64,000 nt of DNA from Emergomyces orientalis. Its lineage: Eukaryota; Ascomycota; Eurotiomycetes; Onygenales; Ajellomycetaceae. Location of the stretch: positions 232,739-296,738 of the forward strand of contig MOWL01000073.1 in NCBI GenBank assembly GCA_002110485.1, written 5' to 3'. The first letter of the stretch is position 1. Each line of letters begins with the position of its first letter. Positions 11,801 through 20,695 of the stretch are shown here, in pieces. Under the pieces are notes generated by a model, which saw nothing but the letters and a program-made list of their open reading frames with translations, was not told the DNA's origin and did no database searches. The position numbers and the translations under genes were made by a program.

Positions 11801-11985
11801 TAGCTAGCTAAGATAAATATGTGTGTGTGTGGGGCATGTGACCCGGGTAGCCCTAGTATCACCTAACAACTAGAGCTTCATAGAGTGCATCAAGCCTGTC
11901 ATATAGAACTACCTAGCTAGCTAAAATATATATATGTGTGTGGGGCATGTGACTAGGGTAGCCCTAGTATTACCTAACAGAGCTA
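11766..11985 (+). repeat. ~114-bp tandem duplication at the end of LINE-A copy 3
   Basis: Two diverged units start at about 11766 and 11880. Each has the LINE-A remnant sequence ATAGAGTGCAT…AAGCCT, a CTACCTAGCTAGCTAA segment, a TG run and GGGGCATGTGAC…GTAGCCCTAGTAT. The units differ by several substitutions and small indels, so the duplication is not recent. Confidence 0.75.
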
Positions 11986-11997
11986 CCCCGTTTCCAA

Positions 11998-13284
11998 AAA
12001 TCAACGCTTTCCCCCGAACCAGCCCAATTCTTCGAATTAGAAGACGAAAAGACATCCATTTGAAAGCTCTTGTTTGAGAAAGCAATTTATTCACTTTTTA
12101 TTAAAATTGAGCGCGAGTTGGTGAAGCTATTGAGGAAAACGTGTTTGCAACCCCTAAGGGGAAAGAAAATCACACTTCATCACATAACATCATCAGTTTC
12201 GGCCCAATTTACATAGAATTTTGATAGAAGCTAGAACAAACCAGATATTACAACTGTCTCAATTTTGAATTCATTCCGACCATCTCTTTCTGAACAATTC
12301 ATTGTCAAAACCTGTGTGAAAACTCTGATTGATTTTCATGTTCCTTTGCACCAGTGCCAAGTCTTTTCCCTGTACCGCCCTACCTCGCCCGGCAGAAAAG
12401 TGACAAAAAAATACCTCAGCACAGATCACACGTGACCTACCCTTCAATCAGAAATTCCCCGGAACCTACCCTCTCTACAAAACGGAACGAGAAAAAGTGG
12501 AAATATCAGTGTTTAAAAAAATAGCTTGGTCCCTGCAAGTAATATATATACATACTTGTATATATATATATTATTATATAAGAAAATAGTACAGATTTAG
12601 TCTGTTGATTCTTCATTTGCATACTCATCTGTGTGACTTAATAAATTACATTTATTAAGAGCTATCTAGTAAAATATATGAGATTAATTTGAATAGAAAA
12701 GGAAATCTATTCAGTATTAATTCATATTGATATTTCAGGAATACAATCTTGATTTGAGGTGGGGCCTATTTCAAGCAGAAATTTTGAGAAGCTTTTTAAA
12801 TTGAAAAAGATAAAATTTGCAAGAGTTAGAGTGTTTTTCTTGATTTAGCTCTGAGTAAATAAATCAAGAAAATTCTACACAAATTCATATTTCTTTACTT
12901 CAGTGACTGATTCAGTTTTTGAAAATAATCTCAATTTTGAGCTGCATACTTGATATGTGGGGAGAAGTTTAGAATATTGAATATTTCTGAATAGTTTTTA
13001 TCAATTTCTCTGCAAAAAATTGATTTATTTTGTCAGTTTTTCTTTCAAAAACTGTCATTTCAATTGAATAATTTATTATTCATTGAAATCAATTCTTTTC
13101 TCTTCATTTTGTAGCACAAGAAAGAAGTCTGTGAAGATTTAATTGATTTATCTTTAAAAATCAATATTAGTTTATTAGATTCTCTTGAAAAATCTAATCT
13201 AGATACTATTTCTAGTAGAAAAAATAGCAAAAATCTGAGAATACTATTTAATTTGACTAATTATCTAATATACTCAAAGAAATC
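11998..13284 (+). promoter_or_regulatory. LINE-B 5' leader
   Basis: A 1.29-kb AT-rich untranslated region precedes ORF1. The first ~500 bp are moderately GC-rich; the rest is very AT-rich, with a (TA)n tract at 12540–12585. LINE leaders normally carry an internal promoter; none can be pinpointed here. A segment near 12510–12560 also occurs at about 28300. Confidence 0.5.
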
Positions 13285-14847
13285 ATGAATAACTCACCTC
13301 AATCTGTGAACATGATGACTCCATGCAAAAATAGAAATAATTTCATAGAAACTGTTTCTGAAATTGAGATTTTGAAGAAAAGAAAAAAAGAAGAAATAGA
13401 CAGACACAAAGTAGATGAAGTGAAAAATCTACAAAAAATAGCTGATGAGCTATATAAACAGTGCATGTATGAAGAAAATGAAGAAATTCTTCTTATTCTG
13501 CATTCACAAGCAAGACAACTGAATGAAATTATTAAGTTTAAACTTAATATTTCTTCAAATCTGAAGATAGTTTTGAAAAAAACTGAAAAATCTGTATCTC
13601 AAAAAATCTCTTCTGAATCTCTTTCAAAAGAAAACACTGAAAATGAGACAAAAACCTATGCTCAAGCTCTCAATAGCTCACAAAATATTGAAAAAGAAAA
13701 ACAGCTGAAAAAAGCAGAAAAAATTTTCTCATTAGTTGAGAAAAAAGAACAAAGAAAAGCTCAAAAAGAGATTAAATTTCTTGAATCAAAAAAACAGAGA
13801 CTGATTTTAAAAGTTAGTGATAGAGCTATCTTTGAAAAATCTATTCTAAATGATTCTAAGTTCATTTTTGAACTTAGAAACAAAATCAATCAAAACTTTC
13901 ATTTTGAAACTCAAAATGAAGAATTCAAGCCAGTTATCTCATCAATTGAAACCTCTTTTCTGGGAAATTCAATTGTAATTACTGCTATGCCAGATTTCAG
14001 CTCTGAATATCTAATTCAAAATGAAAACTGCTGGAAAGAGATAGTTCAAAAAGCTCTCTCTATTGAAGTTTCATGTGAAAAAGATGAGAAATGGGGAAAA
14101 TTTGTATTACATGATATTCCAGTTGAAATCTTTGATCATGAAGAAGGCATGATAAATTTGAAAGAAGAAATTGAAATATATAATTCAATTTCTTTGAAAA
14201 AAACCCCAATTTGGCTCAATTCTTATGAGCAAAGACAAAGAAATCAAAATGCTTCAGTTTTAATTACTACAAATACAATAGAACAGTCAAAACGACAGTA
14301 TATTGTAATTGCAGGATTGAAAATGAAAGTATTTGAATTCAAAGATTCAAGAGAGAATATTAAATCTCAAATTCAATGCTCAAACTGTCAGAAACATGGA
14401 CACTTTGCAAATACTTGTAAAAGAAATTCTAAATGTCAGTTTTGTGCTTTAGATCACAAAACAAATGAACATTCTTGCAACACATGTAGAAAAATAGGTG
14501 AAATCTGCAATCACACTGAAATCAAATACAGTAATTGCTATGAAAAGCACACATCTATTTCAAAAGATTGTATTTTCATTTTCAAGAAAAAGTCTTTCAA
14601 TAAAGATGTGAAATGGAGAAAAGAAACTCAAAATACAGAGAAAATAGATAAAACTACAAAAAGAAGAAATTCTCAAATGTCTATTTCTTCTGAGTCAAAT
14701 TCTTTTTCAAAAAATAGACAGATCTTAAACCCTGTTACACCTATAAAAATGAGAAAAGATAAAGAAAATCTCATTTCTATGAAAGCAGTAGAAGTTCCAG
14801 CTCTGAATACAGATAATAGATATAATCTATTACCTGATTCAGAATAA
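13285..14847 (+). CDS. LINE-B ORF1 (zinc-knuckle Gag-like protein)
   Basis: A 520-residue frame starting MNNSPQSVNMMTPCKNRNNF. The N-terminal ~190 residues are Lys/Glu-rich and likely coiled coil. A central domain follows (about 200–360), then cysteine knuckles at about 370–400 (CSNCQKHGHFANTC, then CQFCALDHKTNEHSC). It resembles LINE ORF1 RNA-binding proteins. The frame is open despite AT-rich codon use. It ends with a single TAA followed, in the same frame and without further stops, by ORF2. Confidence 0.8.
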   Translation: MNNSPQSVNMMTPCKNRNNFIETVSEIEILKKRKKEEIDRHKVDEVKNLQKIADELYKQCMYEENEEILLILHSQARQLNEIIKFKLNISSNLKIVLKKTEKSVSQKISSESLSKENTENETKTYAQALNSSQNIEKEKQLKKAEKIFSLVEKKEQRKAQKEIKFLESKKQRLILKVSDRAIFEKSILNDSKFIFELRNKINQNFHFETQNEEFKPVISSIETSFLGNSIVITAMPDFSSEYLIQNENCWKEIVQKALSIEVSCEKDEKWGKFVLHDIPVEIFDHEEGMINLKEEIEIYNSISLKKTPIWLNSYEQRQRNQNASVLITTNTIEQSKRQYIVIAGLKMKVFEFKDSRENIKSQIQCSNCQKHGHFANTCKRNSKCQFCALDHKTNEHSCNTCRKIGEICNHTEIKYSNCYEKHTSISKDCIFIFKKKSFNKDVKWRKETQNTEKIDKTTKRRNSQMSISSESNSFSKNRQILNPVTPIKMRKDKENLISMKAVEVPALNTDNRYNLLPDSE

Positions 14848-14880
14848 AAGAAACACAGCTTCAATTTATTCCTTTTGTAC

Positions 14881-16972
14881 ATGTTTACTACACAAAACAA
14901 TAATAAAAAGAAGAAAAAAACTATCAAAAATGCTTCAAAAATAACTTTTATTCAAAACAATGTTGATAGAAATAAAGATGCTATCTATTCATGCTTACAG
15001 ATAGGCTTTGAAGAGCAAACTGACTTCATTCTATTACAAGAGCCAAATTTTGATATAGAACAACAATTTATAATTTCTCATTCAAGCTATCACTGCTTTT
15101 TACCAGAGAAATCAGATGTAAAAGCAAGAGTTGTGATATATGCAAGAAAAAGATCAAAATTTCAATTCAATATAAAAAGTAATTATATATCTAATTCTGA
15201 TATTCTAGTTGGAGATATTATAGATACAAGAAATCAATTTGACAGTATTCAATTGATAAATATTTATAATGAAAAATCACTGAAGGTAAATGATAATTCA
15301 TGGACAGTTGACAGAGAACTGCTGAATTTAAGTCCAGAAAAAAATGCTATTATATGTGGTGATTTCAATGCACATCATATATGGTGGAATTCTGAACGTG
15401 ATTATTCAATAAGATCAGAGAAAATAGTAGAGTGGGCTCTACAACATGAACTAGATATTATAAATGAAATTGATAGACAGACCTTCTTTAGAAACAACTT
15501 AATGAAGAAATCAATCATAGACTTAACCTTTCTATCAAAAAATTTGATTGAAAACAAGGTCTATAATTGGTTTATTAATTCAGAAGAAACATCAGGATCT
15601 GCTCATGAAGTTATTCAATTTAATATTGAAATTGATGAAAAGGAAACATGTGAGAATCCTCTACTATCAAATCAATATAATTTTGAAAAAGCTGAATGGT
15701 CTGAAATCAATAAGAGAATTGAAGATTTAAAATTTGAAAAAAAAGAAGAATTATCAAATTGGAATGAAAAGACAATAATAACAGATATAATACTAGAAAG
15801 TAGAACTAATATAATAACTGAAATTATATTAGAAAGCATTAAAAACTTTATACCAAAGAAAAAGCTCTCAGAATTCTCAAAACCTTGGTGGTCAGAAGAA
15901 ATAACAGAAAAAAGAAAAAATCTAGCAAAAATAAAAAAAGAATGGAAAGAGAATATCATATCTTATGAAGAATATAAAAGAATAAGAAATGAATATTTCA
16001 CATTAATTAAAAAAACTAAAACTAGCTGCTGGAATAAATTTCTTGTGAATGCACAGGGAAAAGAAATATTTAAAGCTTTTAAATATACAAAGTCTAAATC
16101 TGTTGCAAAGCTTCCATCTCTAAAATATAAAATAGAAAATGAGGAATATATTGCTCATTCTTTTGAACAAAAATGTCAGGCTTTTATGAAAATTCTATTT
16201 CAAAAACCACCTCAATCTGAACAATATAGTTCAATATGTGAATATATTGAAGATTCAAGATGGGCTTGGCCAGATCTATCTAGAAATGAACTTGAAACTG
16301 CTGTTTTTACAAGTTCTACAAAAACAGCTGCAGGACCTGATACTATAAATCATTTAATCATTCAAAAAGTCTTTCATTCTCTGAAAAATGAATTATTTGA
16401 ATTATTCTCTCAACTAATGAAGAATGGGTATCACCCTGAATGCTGGAGACAAGCAACTGGTATAGTTCTTGCAAAACCAAATAGAAAAGCTACTATGCCA
16501 AAGTCTTATAGAATTATATCACTTTTGAATTGCTTGGGAAAAATTCTTGAAAAAATAATAGCAACAAGATTATCATATCTAGGCTCAATCACTGATTTAT
16601 TATATAATGATCAAATGGGTGGCAGAAAACAGAATTCTGCAATAGATACAGTTTTATCAATAATTCATGATATTCAAATGGCAAAAAATGAAGGCTTAGT
16701 TACAACAGCTGCTTTTATTGATATAAAAGGTGCTTTTGATCATGTTTCAAAGAATAAGCTAATAATTATTCTTCAAGAGATGAAACTACCAAAAGCATTA
16801 ATAAAGTGAGTTATATGTTTTATGTCAAAAAGATATATTCAACTACTTTTTGACTCATTAAAGCAAGATATTACTGAAATTGAAATAGAAGTTTCTCAGA
16901 GGTCTCCAGTCTCACCAATTCTATTTGCTATATATACAAAAAATCTATTCAAAGATAGAGAAATGGAGATAG
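14881..16972 (+). pseudogene. LINE-B ORF2 (endonuclease + partial reverse transcriptase), one stop and 3' truncated
   Basis: The first ATG is at 14881. The endonuclease shows FIQNNVDRNKDAI, LLQEPNF, IICGDFNAHHIWW and a degenerate SGSAHEV in place of the usual SDH segment. RT motifs are TAAGPDTINHLI, SYRIISLLNCLGKILEKI, DQMGGRKQNSAIDTV and AAFIDIKGAFDHV. A TGA at 16807–16809 replaces Trp. The frame then continues into SPVSPILFAIYTKNLF, where the expected QGSP reads QRSP, another G-to-A change. It is cut by the e1 LTR before the catalytic xxDD box. Confidence 0.8.
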
Positions 16973-17320
16973 TGAAGTGGAATAAGGGGTTGTGCGCTTT
17001 TGGCGGCACGTGGGCAGGAGCAGCGGGATCGTAAGGAGGTTGGTAAGTTCGCCGTGTATACAATATTCTATTCAACGAGCTATCCAAATAGCAATACAAA
17101 AGAACACGTAGGAGATTCAAATATAGAAGAAGAACAAGCAATCAATCACATATCAAATCACACAATCAAAAAGGAGCAATCTCACTGCTCTGCGTACAAT
17201 CAATCTTCGCCGAATCCACACGTGTGTCAAAGGATAATGGGAATATGAGGCAGCCATGCCAAACAAATATATGAGGCGGTCTCGGCGAAAAGTAATACCA
17301 CGCCGAGATTCCCCACCACA
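16973..17320 (-). repeat. Gypsy-A e1 3' LTR
   Basis: 348 bp. In the sense direction it begins TGTGGTGGGGAATCTCGG and ends CCTTATTCCACTTCA, with TG/CA termini. It directly follows the polypurine tract. Confidence 0.93.
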
Positions 17321-17360
17321 CATCTCCCCCCCCTATAGCTTGCCGACCCGGCAAGTAAGA
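17321..17360 (-). promoter_or_regulatory. Gypsy-A e1 polypurine tract and adjacent hairpin
   Basis: In the sense direction the tract AGGGGGGGGAGATG abuts the 3' LTR and would prime plus-strand DNA synthesis. Immediately upstream is a perfect 7-bp stem with a 3-nt loop, CTTGCCG-GGT-CGGCAAG. Confidence 0.75.
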
Positions 17361-17644
17361 ATGCGATCCGAATGAATGAAAACAAGGAATTGCAGGAAAG
17401 AATCAATCAAGAATCAAGAAAATGAAAGACAATCAATAAAAGAATATAGAAAAGAGAAAGAAAAAGTGAACAGCAGAGAAAAGAAAGACAAGCAAGAACA
17501 AGAGAAAACAGGGAAACAAGTAAGCAGAATGTGATCAACACAGCGACAGTGGCAAGATGCGGCAAATTGGCAACAGCGCGATCGTGATTGGTCAATCTTT
17601 TGACGGCCCGGGGCCGGGAAAACATGATTGGCTGATGGCTGCGG
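17361..17644 (-). other. Gypsy-A e1 spacer between ORF3 and polypurine tract
   Basis: Non-coding in the sense direction, CT-rich near the LTR. It contains a GC hairpin bordered by two CCAAT-type motifs at 17583–17635, related to one inside the 5' part of pol. Confidence 0.6.
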
Positions 17645-20275
17645 CTATTCGGCGGGCGCATTCTCGCGGCCATGCACCGGAATCTGCATAGCCTCGCCCT
17701 CGGCGACAGCGCGATCTCCCTCAATTGAGGCGAGGGGGATGTTCCTCTTCAGACAATAGAAACAGCTACGTTCTCCAAATAATTCCTCCTCTGTAGCCAT
17801 CATGATCTCGAAACACCGGATCCCTTCGGTGACCGCTCTCTTGCGCCACTCCTCAATGTATTCTTGCGGCGAACTGCCCTTGCCGTTGAAGAGAATATCT
17901 TGCTCGTGCCTGACCATAGGGTCATCCCACTTCCGTCGACCCACCAGAGCATCCGAAATCGCTCCAAGACCCGTGACTGGAACAGCAGCAGGGTACCGAT
18001 ATGGAATACTTCCATATAATACCGAAAGGCCAGAGGGTGTTGACGGCCCGGCAACCAAATCGCGATGTGCTCGGGAGAGCTGCTCCCACGATCCGCTTTC
18101 AGGGACTTCAAGAGAGTGCCCGTCATCCTGAATTCCAACATACCACGGCAGCATTGTCTTGCGTTCCTTAGTAGCAGGCCCGGTGCTTCCATGAGGAAGA
18201 TGCGGCATGGTTATTCGAGCATCGCCTTGCTTGCATGGGACAGTCGTCCACTGCGTTCTGAAGTCGTTGAGATCCTTGTTGGTGAGCATCTCAGATGTCA
18301 CCTCTTGAACAATTCCACCATTCGGGAGATTGCGAGCACGCAGACGTCTGTTCCATTCTTGAATATTTTGATGCATTCCCGGGACTATGGTGGTGCAATT
18401 CCTCCCATCTTCGTCGCTGAAAGAGACTGATCCCTGAATCATATTCGCTCCATGATTTTCCTCCGCCAGGCGTTTAATATTGACATCAATATGGCGGAAG
18501 TAAGTGCTATCCCCAGACAAGGCGTATTTTGCATAATAGGGATAGGAAATCAGGTGCGTGCGATGATCGGGGCGGAGAGCAACATACCACACATAATACA
18601 GTGGATCTTGACGGACGATCTGTTGAACAATCCCGTGCAACATTGTTCGGAGCCACCCCCAGGTCTTCTTATCTTTTCGCTGATGGAACCTGTACATGCT
18701 CCATTCGACTGTGGCAACCTTCGCCAGGGTGTTGTAATTATTGTTGACCCCTGCCGCCTTCATCGCGTTCATCCATCTAAATATTGGCAGGATGACGGAA
18801 CCATCCTTCTTCCATTGCTGAAAAGCTGCACTGGAATTGAAATCAAGAAAAGCAAGTCGGGCCAGTGTTTGTTCCCAATTTGATGATGTAACCGGCGGTA
18901 GGCGATTATGGCGCATTCGATATACCTGTAGCATATCTTCGGGGCGAGGAGGTCGGCGATCAAGGCGGAAGAAATGATATGTGTCATCAGCAGCTCGCAT
19001 CCGCCCAAGATTCTGGCGATTATTCACCACAAGCCCGATTCTCTTTATCAGCCCCGCATGGTCAAGATCGCGTGTAAGGAGTCCAATCTTGCTGCCGAGA
19101 TTTACTGAATGCAGATAGCATATAGTCAAGCCTTGTCGCGGAAGCCTGGCTATCTTGTCCAGAAGATGCACCAGCTGACATTCTTCTATCTTCTTTGCAT
19201 CTCTAAGCTGCGCTTTCACATCCACAGGGACATAGGGAGAACACCGGCATCCTCTGTTCACTGTTGTATGCTGCTTGTCAGTTGCCTCTACCAAAGCAGG
19301 GCTATCTTGATCAACCCCCATATTCTCAAATTCCGCAACTTGGTCAGGGCTGAGAAGTTCAGCAAGATGGGTGTCTGACAAGGCTGCAGACAGGCTGCTG
19401 ACGTCCGAAAGCAAGGATTGGCCGGAGACGCGGCGAGAAGTACGCACAGGAGGACTATGTATAGAACCTTGAGGAGATCCAAGCGAGGGTGCACTGGGGC
19501 GTATCACGTTCAACACACGGGGAGAAGGTAGAGGAGACTGGCCAGTCATATGTTGATCGGGAGGGGATAGGACACGTTCTTGAGGCTGGGGTGAAGCAAC
19601 TGTCATAGAATCTTCAGTGAGAATTCCGCCAGGACCAAAGATAAGACCTGCAGCTTGAAGATTTCCTTGTGTGATCTCTTGGCCAATAAAATTGGAATCG
19701 GCCGCTGCTTCGATATCTGCCAACATGATCGTCTTATATCGCTTAACTCCTCGTCGAGGTGGCTGAGTGATGCGAGCCCACATTGCTTGATTGATCCGGC
19801 CGATTGCAGAAGCATATTCGTGATGTAGGGCCAGGGTTTGACAGGCGCGTTGCATCCGCTCTGAAGTCATGATATGCCAGAACGAATCCACGCGAACTTT
19901 TCCCCACATCCTGGTGCATGTAGTATATGCTATGGCGCAGCGATCGCGCCGTTCAGCTACCTGAGCAGCAACTCGTTGAAGCTCCGCCGTCTGGTTATCA
20001 AATGCTTGCTGGGCCACCACCTGGCGCCAGGATCCATCATTTCTCATCCACTCATAGAATGCGGCAACCTCATCTTGAGCCGCCTCATGGCGCCCCATGA
20101 GTAGATTACCGATCTCACATTGTGCTTGGTAGCGAACCTGCGGATTCTGACCCAGAGAATTGACATAAGCTTGCAGCTCCATCGCCGTATGAAAAACATG
20201 GTTATCATATGTCACAAGAGCGAGCTGGCTCGCTGGTCTCGGTACCAGAGTGTGTTGGCTAGAGGGGTTCGACAT
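17645..20275 (-). CDS. Gypsy-A ORF3: protein with a C-terminal 2OG-Fe(II) dioxygenase-like domain
   Basis: An 876-residue protein encoded downstream of pol. The N-terminal third (1–~220) is helical with many Gln/Arg residues; 225–350 is Pro/Ser-rich and probably disordered. Residues ~360–740 look globular. They carry FRHIDVN (His595, Asp597), then GDARITMPHLPHGST (His692/His695) and, ten residues after His695, Arg705 in KERKTMLPWYVG. HxD…H-x10-R is the metal- and 2-oxoglutarate-binding pattern of double-stranded beta-helix dioxygenases, and the LPHGST…R context resembles phytanoyl-CoA hydroxylase-type members. Its substrate is unknown; Tet/JBP-type nucleic-acid oxidation is one possibility. 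No signal peptide or transmembrane segment suggests an envelope. A start 420 nt beyond the pol stop implies its own translation signal or a subgenomic RNA. Domain call fairly confident, role open. Confidence 0.72.
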   Translation of the reverse strand: MSNPSSQHTLVPRPASQLALVTYDNHVFHTAMELQAYVNSLGQNPQVRYQAQCEIGNLLMGRHEAAQDEVAAFYEWMRNDGSWRQVVAQQAFDNQTAELQRVAAQVAERRDRCAIAYTTCTRMWGKVRVDSFWHIMTSERMQRACQTLALHHEYASAIGRINQAMWARITQPPRRGVKRYKTIMLADIEAAADSNFIGQEITQGNLQAAGLIFGPGGILTEDSMTVASPQPQERVLSPPDQHMTGQSPLPSPRVLNVIRPSAPSLGSPQGSIHSPPVRTSRRVSGQSLLSDVSSLSAALSDTHLAELLSPDQVAEFENMGVDQDSPALVEATDKQHTTVNRGCRCSPYVPVDVKAQLRDAKKIEECQLVHLLDKIARLPRQGLTICYLHSVNLGSKIGLLTRDLDHAGLIKRIGLVVNNRQNLGRMRAADDTYHFFRLDRRPPRPEDMLQVYRMRHNRLPPVTSSNWEQTLARLAFLDFNSSAAFQQWKKDGSVILPIFRWMNAMKAAGVNNNYNTLAKVATVEWSMYRFHQRKDKKTWGWLRTMLHGIVQQIVRQDPLYYVWYVALRPDHRTHLISYPYYAKYALSGDSTYFRHIDVNIKRLAEENHGANMIQGSVSFSDEDGRNCTTIVPGMHQNIQEWNRRLRARNLPNGGIVQEVTSEMLTNKDLNDFRTQWTTVPCKQGDARITMPHLPHGSTGPATKERKTMLPWYVGIQDDGHSLEVPESGSWEQLSRAHRDLVAGPSTPSGLSVLYGSIPYRYPAAVPVTGLGAISDALVGRRKWDDPMVRHEQDILFNGKGSSPQEYIEEWRKRAVTEGIRCFEIMMATEEELFGERSCFYCLKRNIPLASIEGDRAVAEGEAMQIPVHGRENAPAE

Positions 20276-20695
20276 CTTTGTAATGAAATAAGGAAATATA
20301 GGGAAAAATCAATGAATTAAAAATAGAAAAAGAGACTTGAATGCCAATTTGAAAAAGAAAAATGATTATCTGGGCAGAGCAGGTCAATAATATAATACTT
20401 CCTCAAGGTGAATTTTGGAAGATAATGTGAAAAGCAGTCAACATGCAGCGAGGGTGACAGCAGTTCATAAAATTCACTGCCAGCTTCAATCTGACCCAGA
20501 GAATTGAATATCAAAGAGAAAGTAAACAAAACAAAGAAAAGACAATATCAAGAGATTAAAATTAGAAGGAACTGATATGATGCATGAAAAACATGCAAGA
20601 AAGAAGCAGAATCATGAAAAATAGAGACTAAGAAAACAGCAACTTGAATGAAGAAAACAACAACAAGGAAATCATTATACAAAGAAAAACAGCAG
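20276..20695 (-). other. Gypsy-A e1 pol–ORF3 spacer
   Basis: A 420-nt spacer, pyrimidine-rich in the sense direction, without a convincing frame. It is conserved in e2 and e3 (41986–42405 and 53880–54299). It may hold the promoter or splice signals for ORF3; none can be named. Confidence 0.5.

Larger units (their letters stand above)
11998..16972 (+). mobile_element. LINE-B copy A: AT-rich Tad-like LINE, 5' two thirds, cut by Gypsy-A e1
   Basis: Sequence from CAACGCTTTCCCCCG to about 13823 matches 50040–51867 with roughly eight differences by eye. The leader is 1.29 kb, followed by an intact ORF1, then ORF2 with endonuclease and part of the reverse transcriptase. It ends where the e1 LTR begins at 16973. 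The sequence resuming at 27701 belongs to the far C terminus of the same family, so most of RT and all of RNase H are missing between the two pieces. Confidence 0.8.

Noticed and set aside
17645..20275. ORF3 as a retroviral-type envelope
   Set aside because: Its position after pol invites this, but there is no signal peptide, transmembrane anchor or cysteine pattern, and the dioxygenase-like motifs explain it better.
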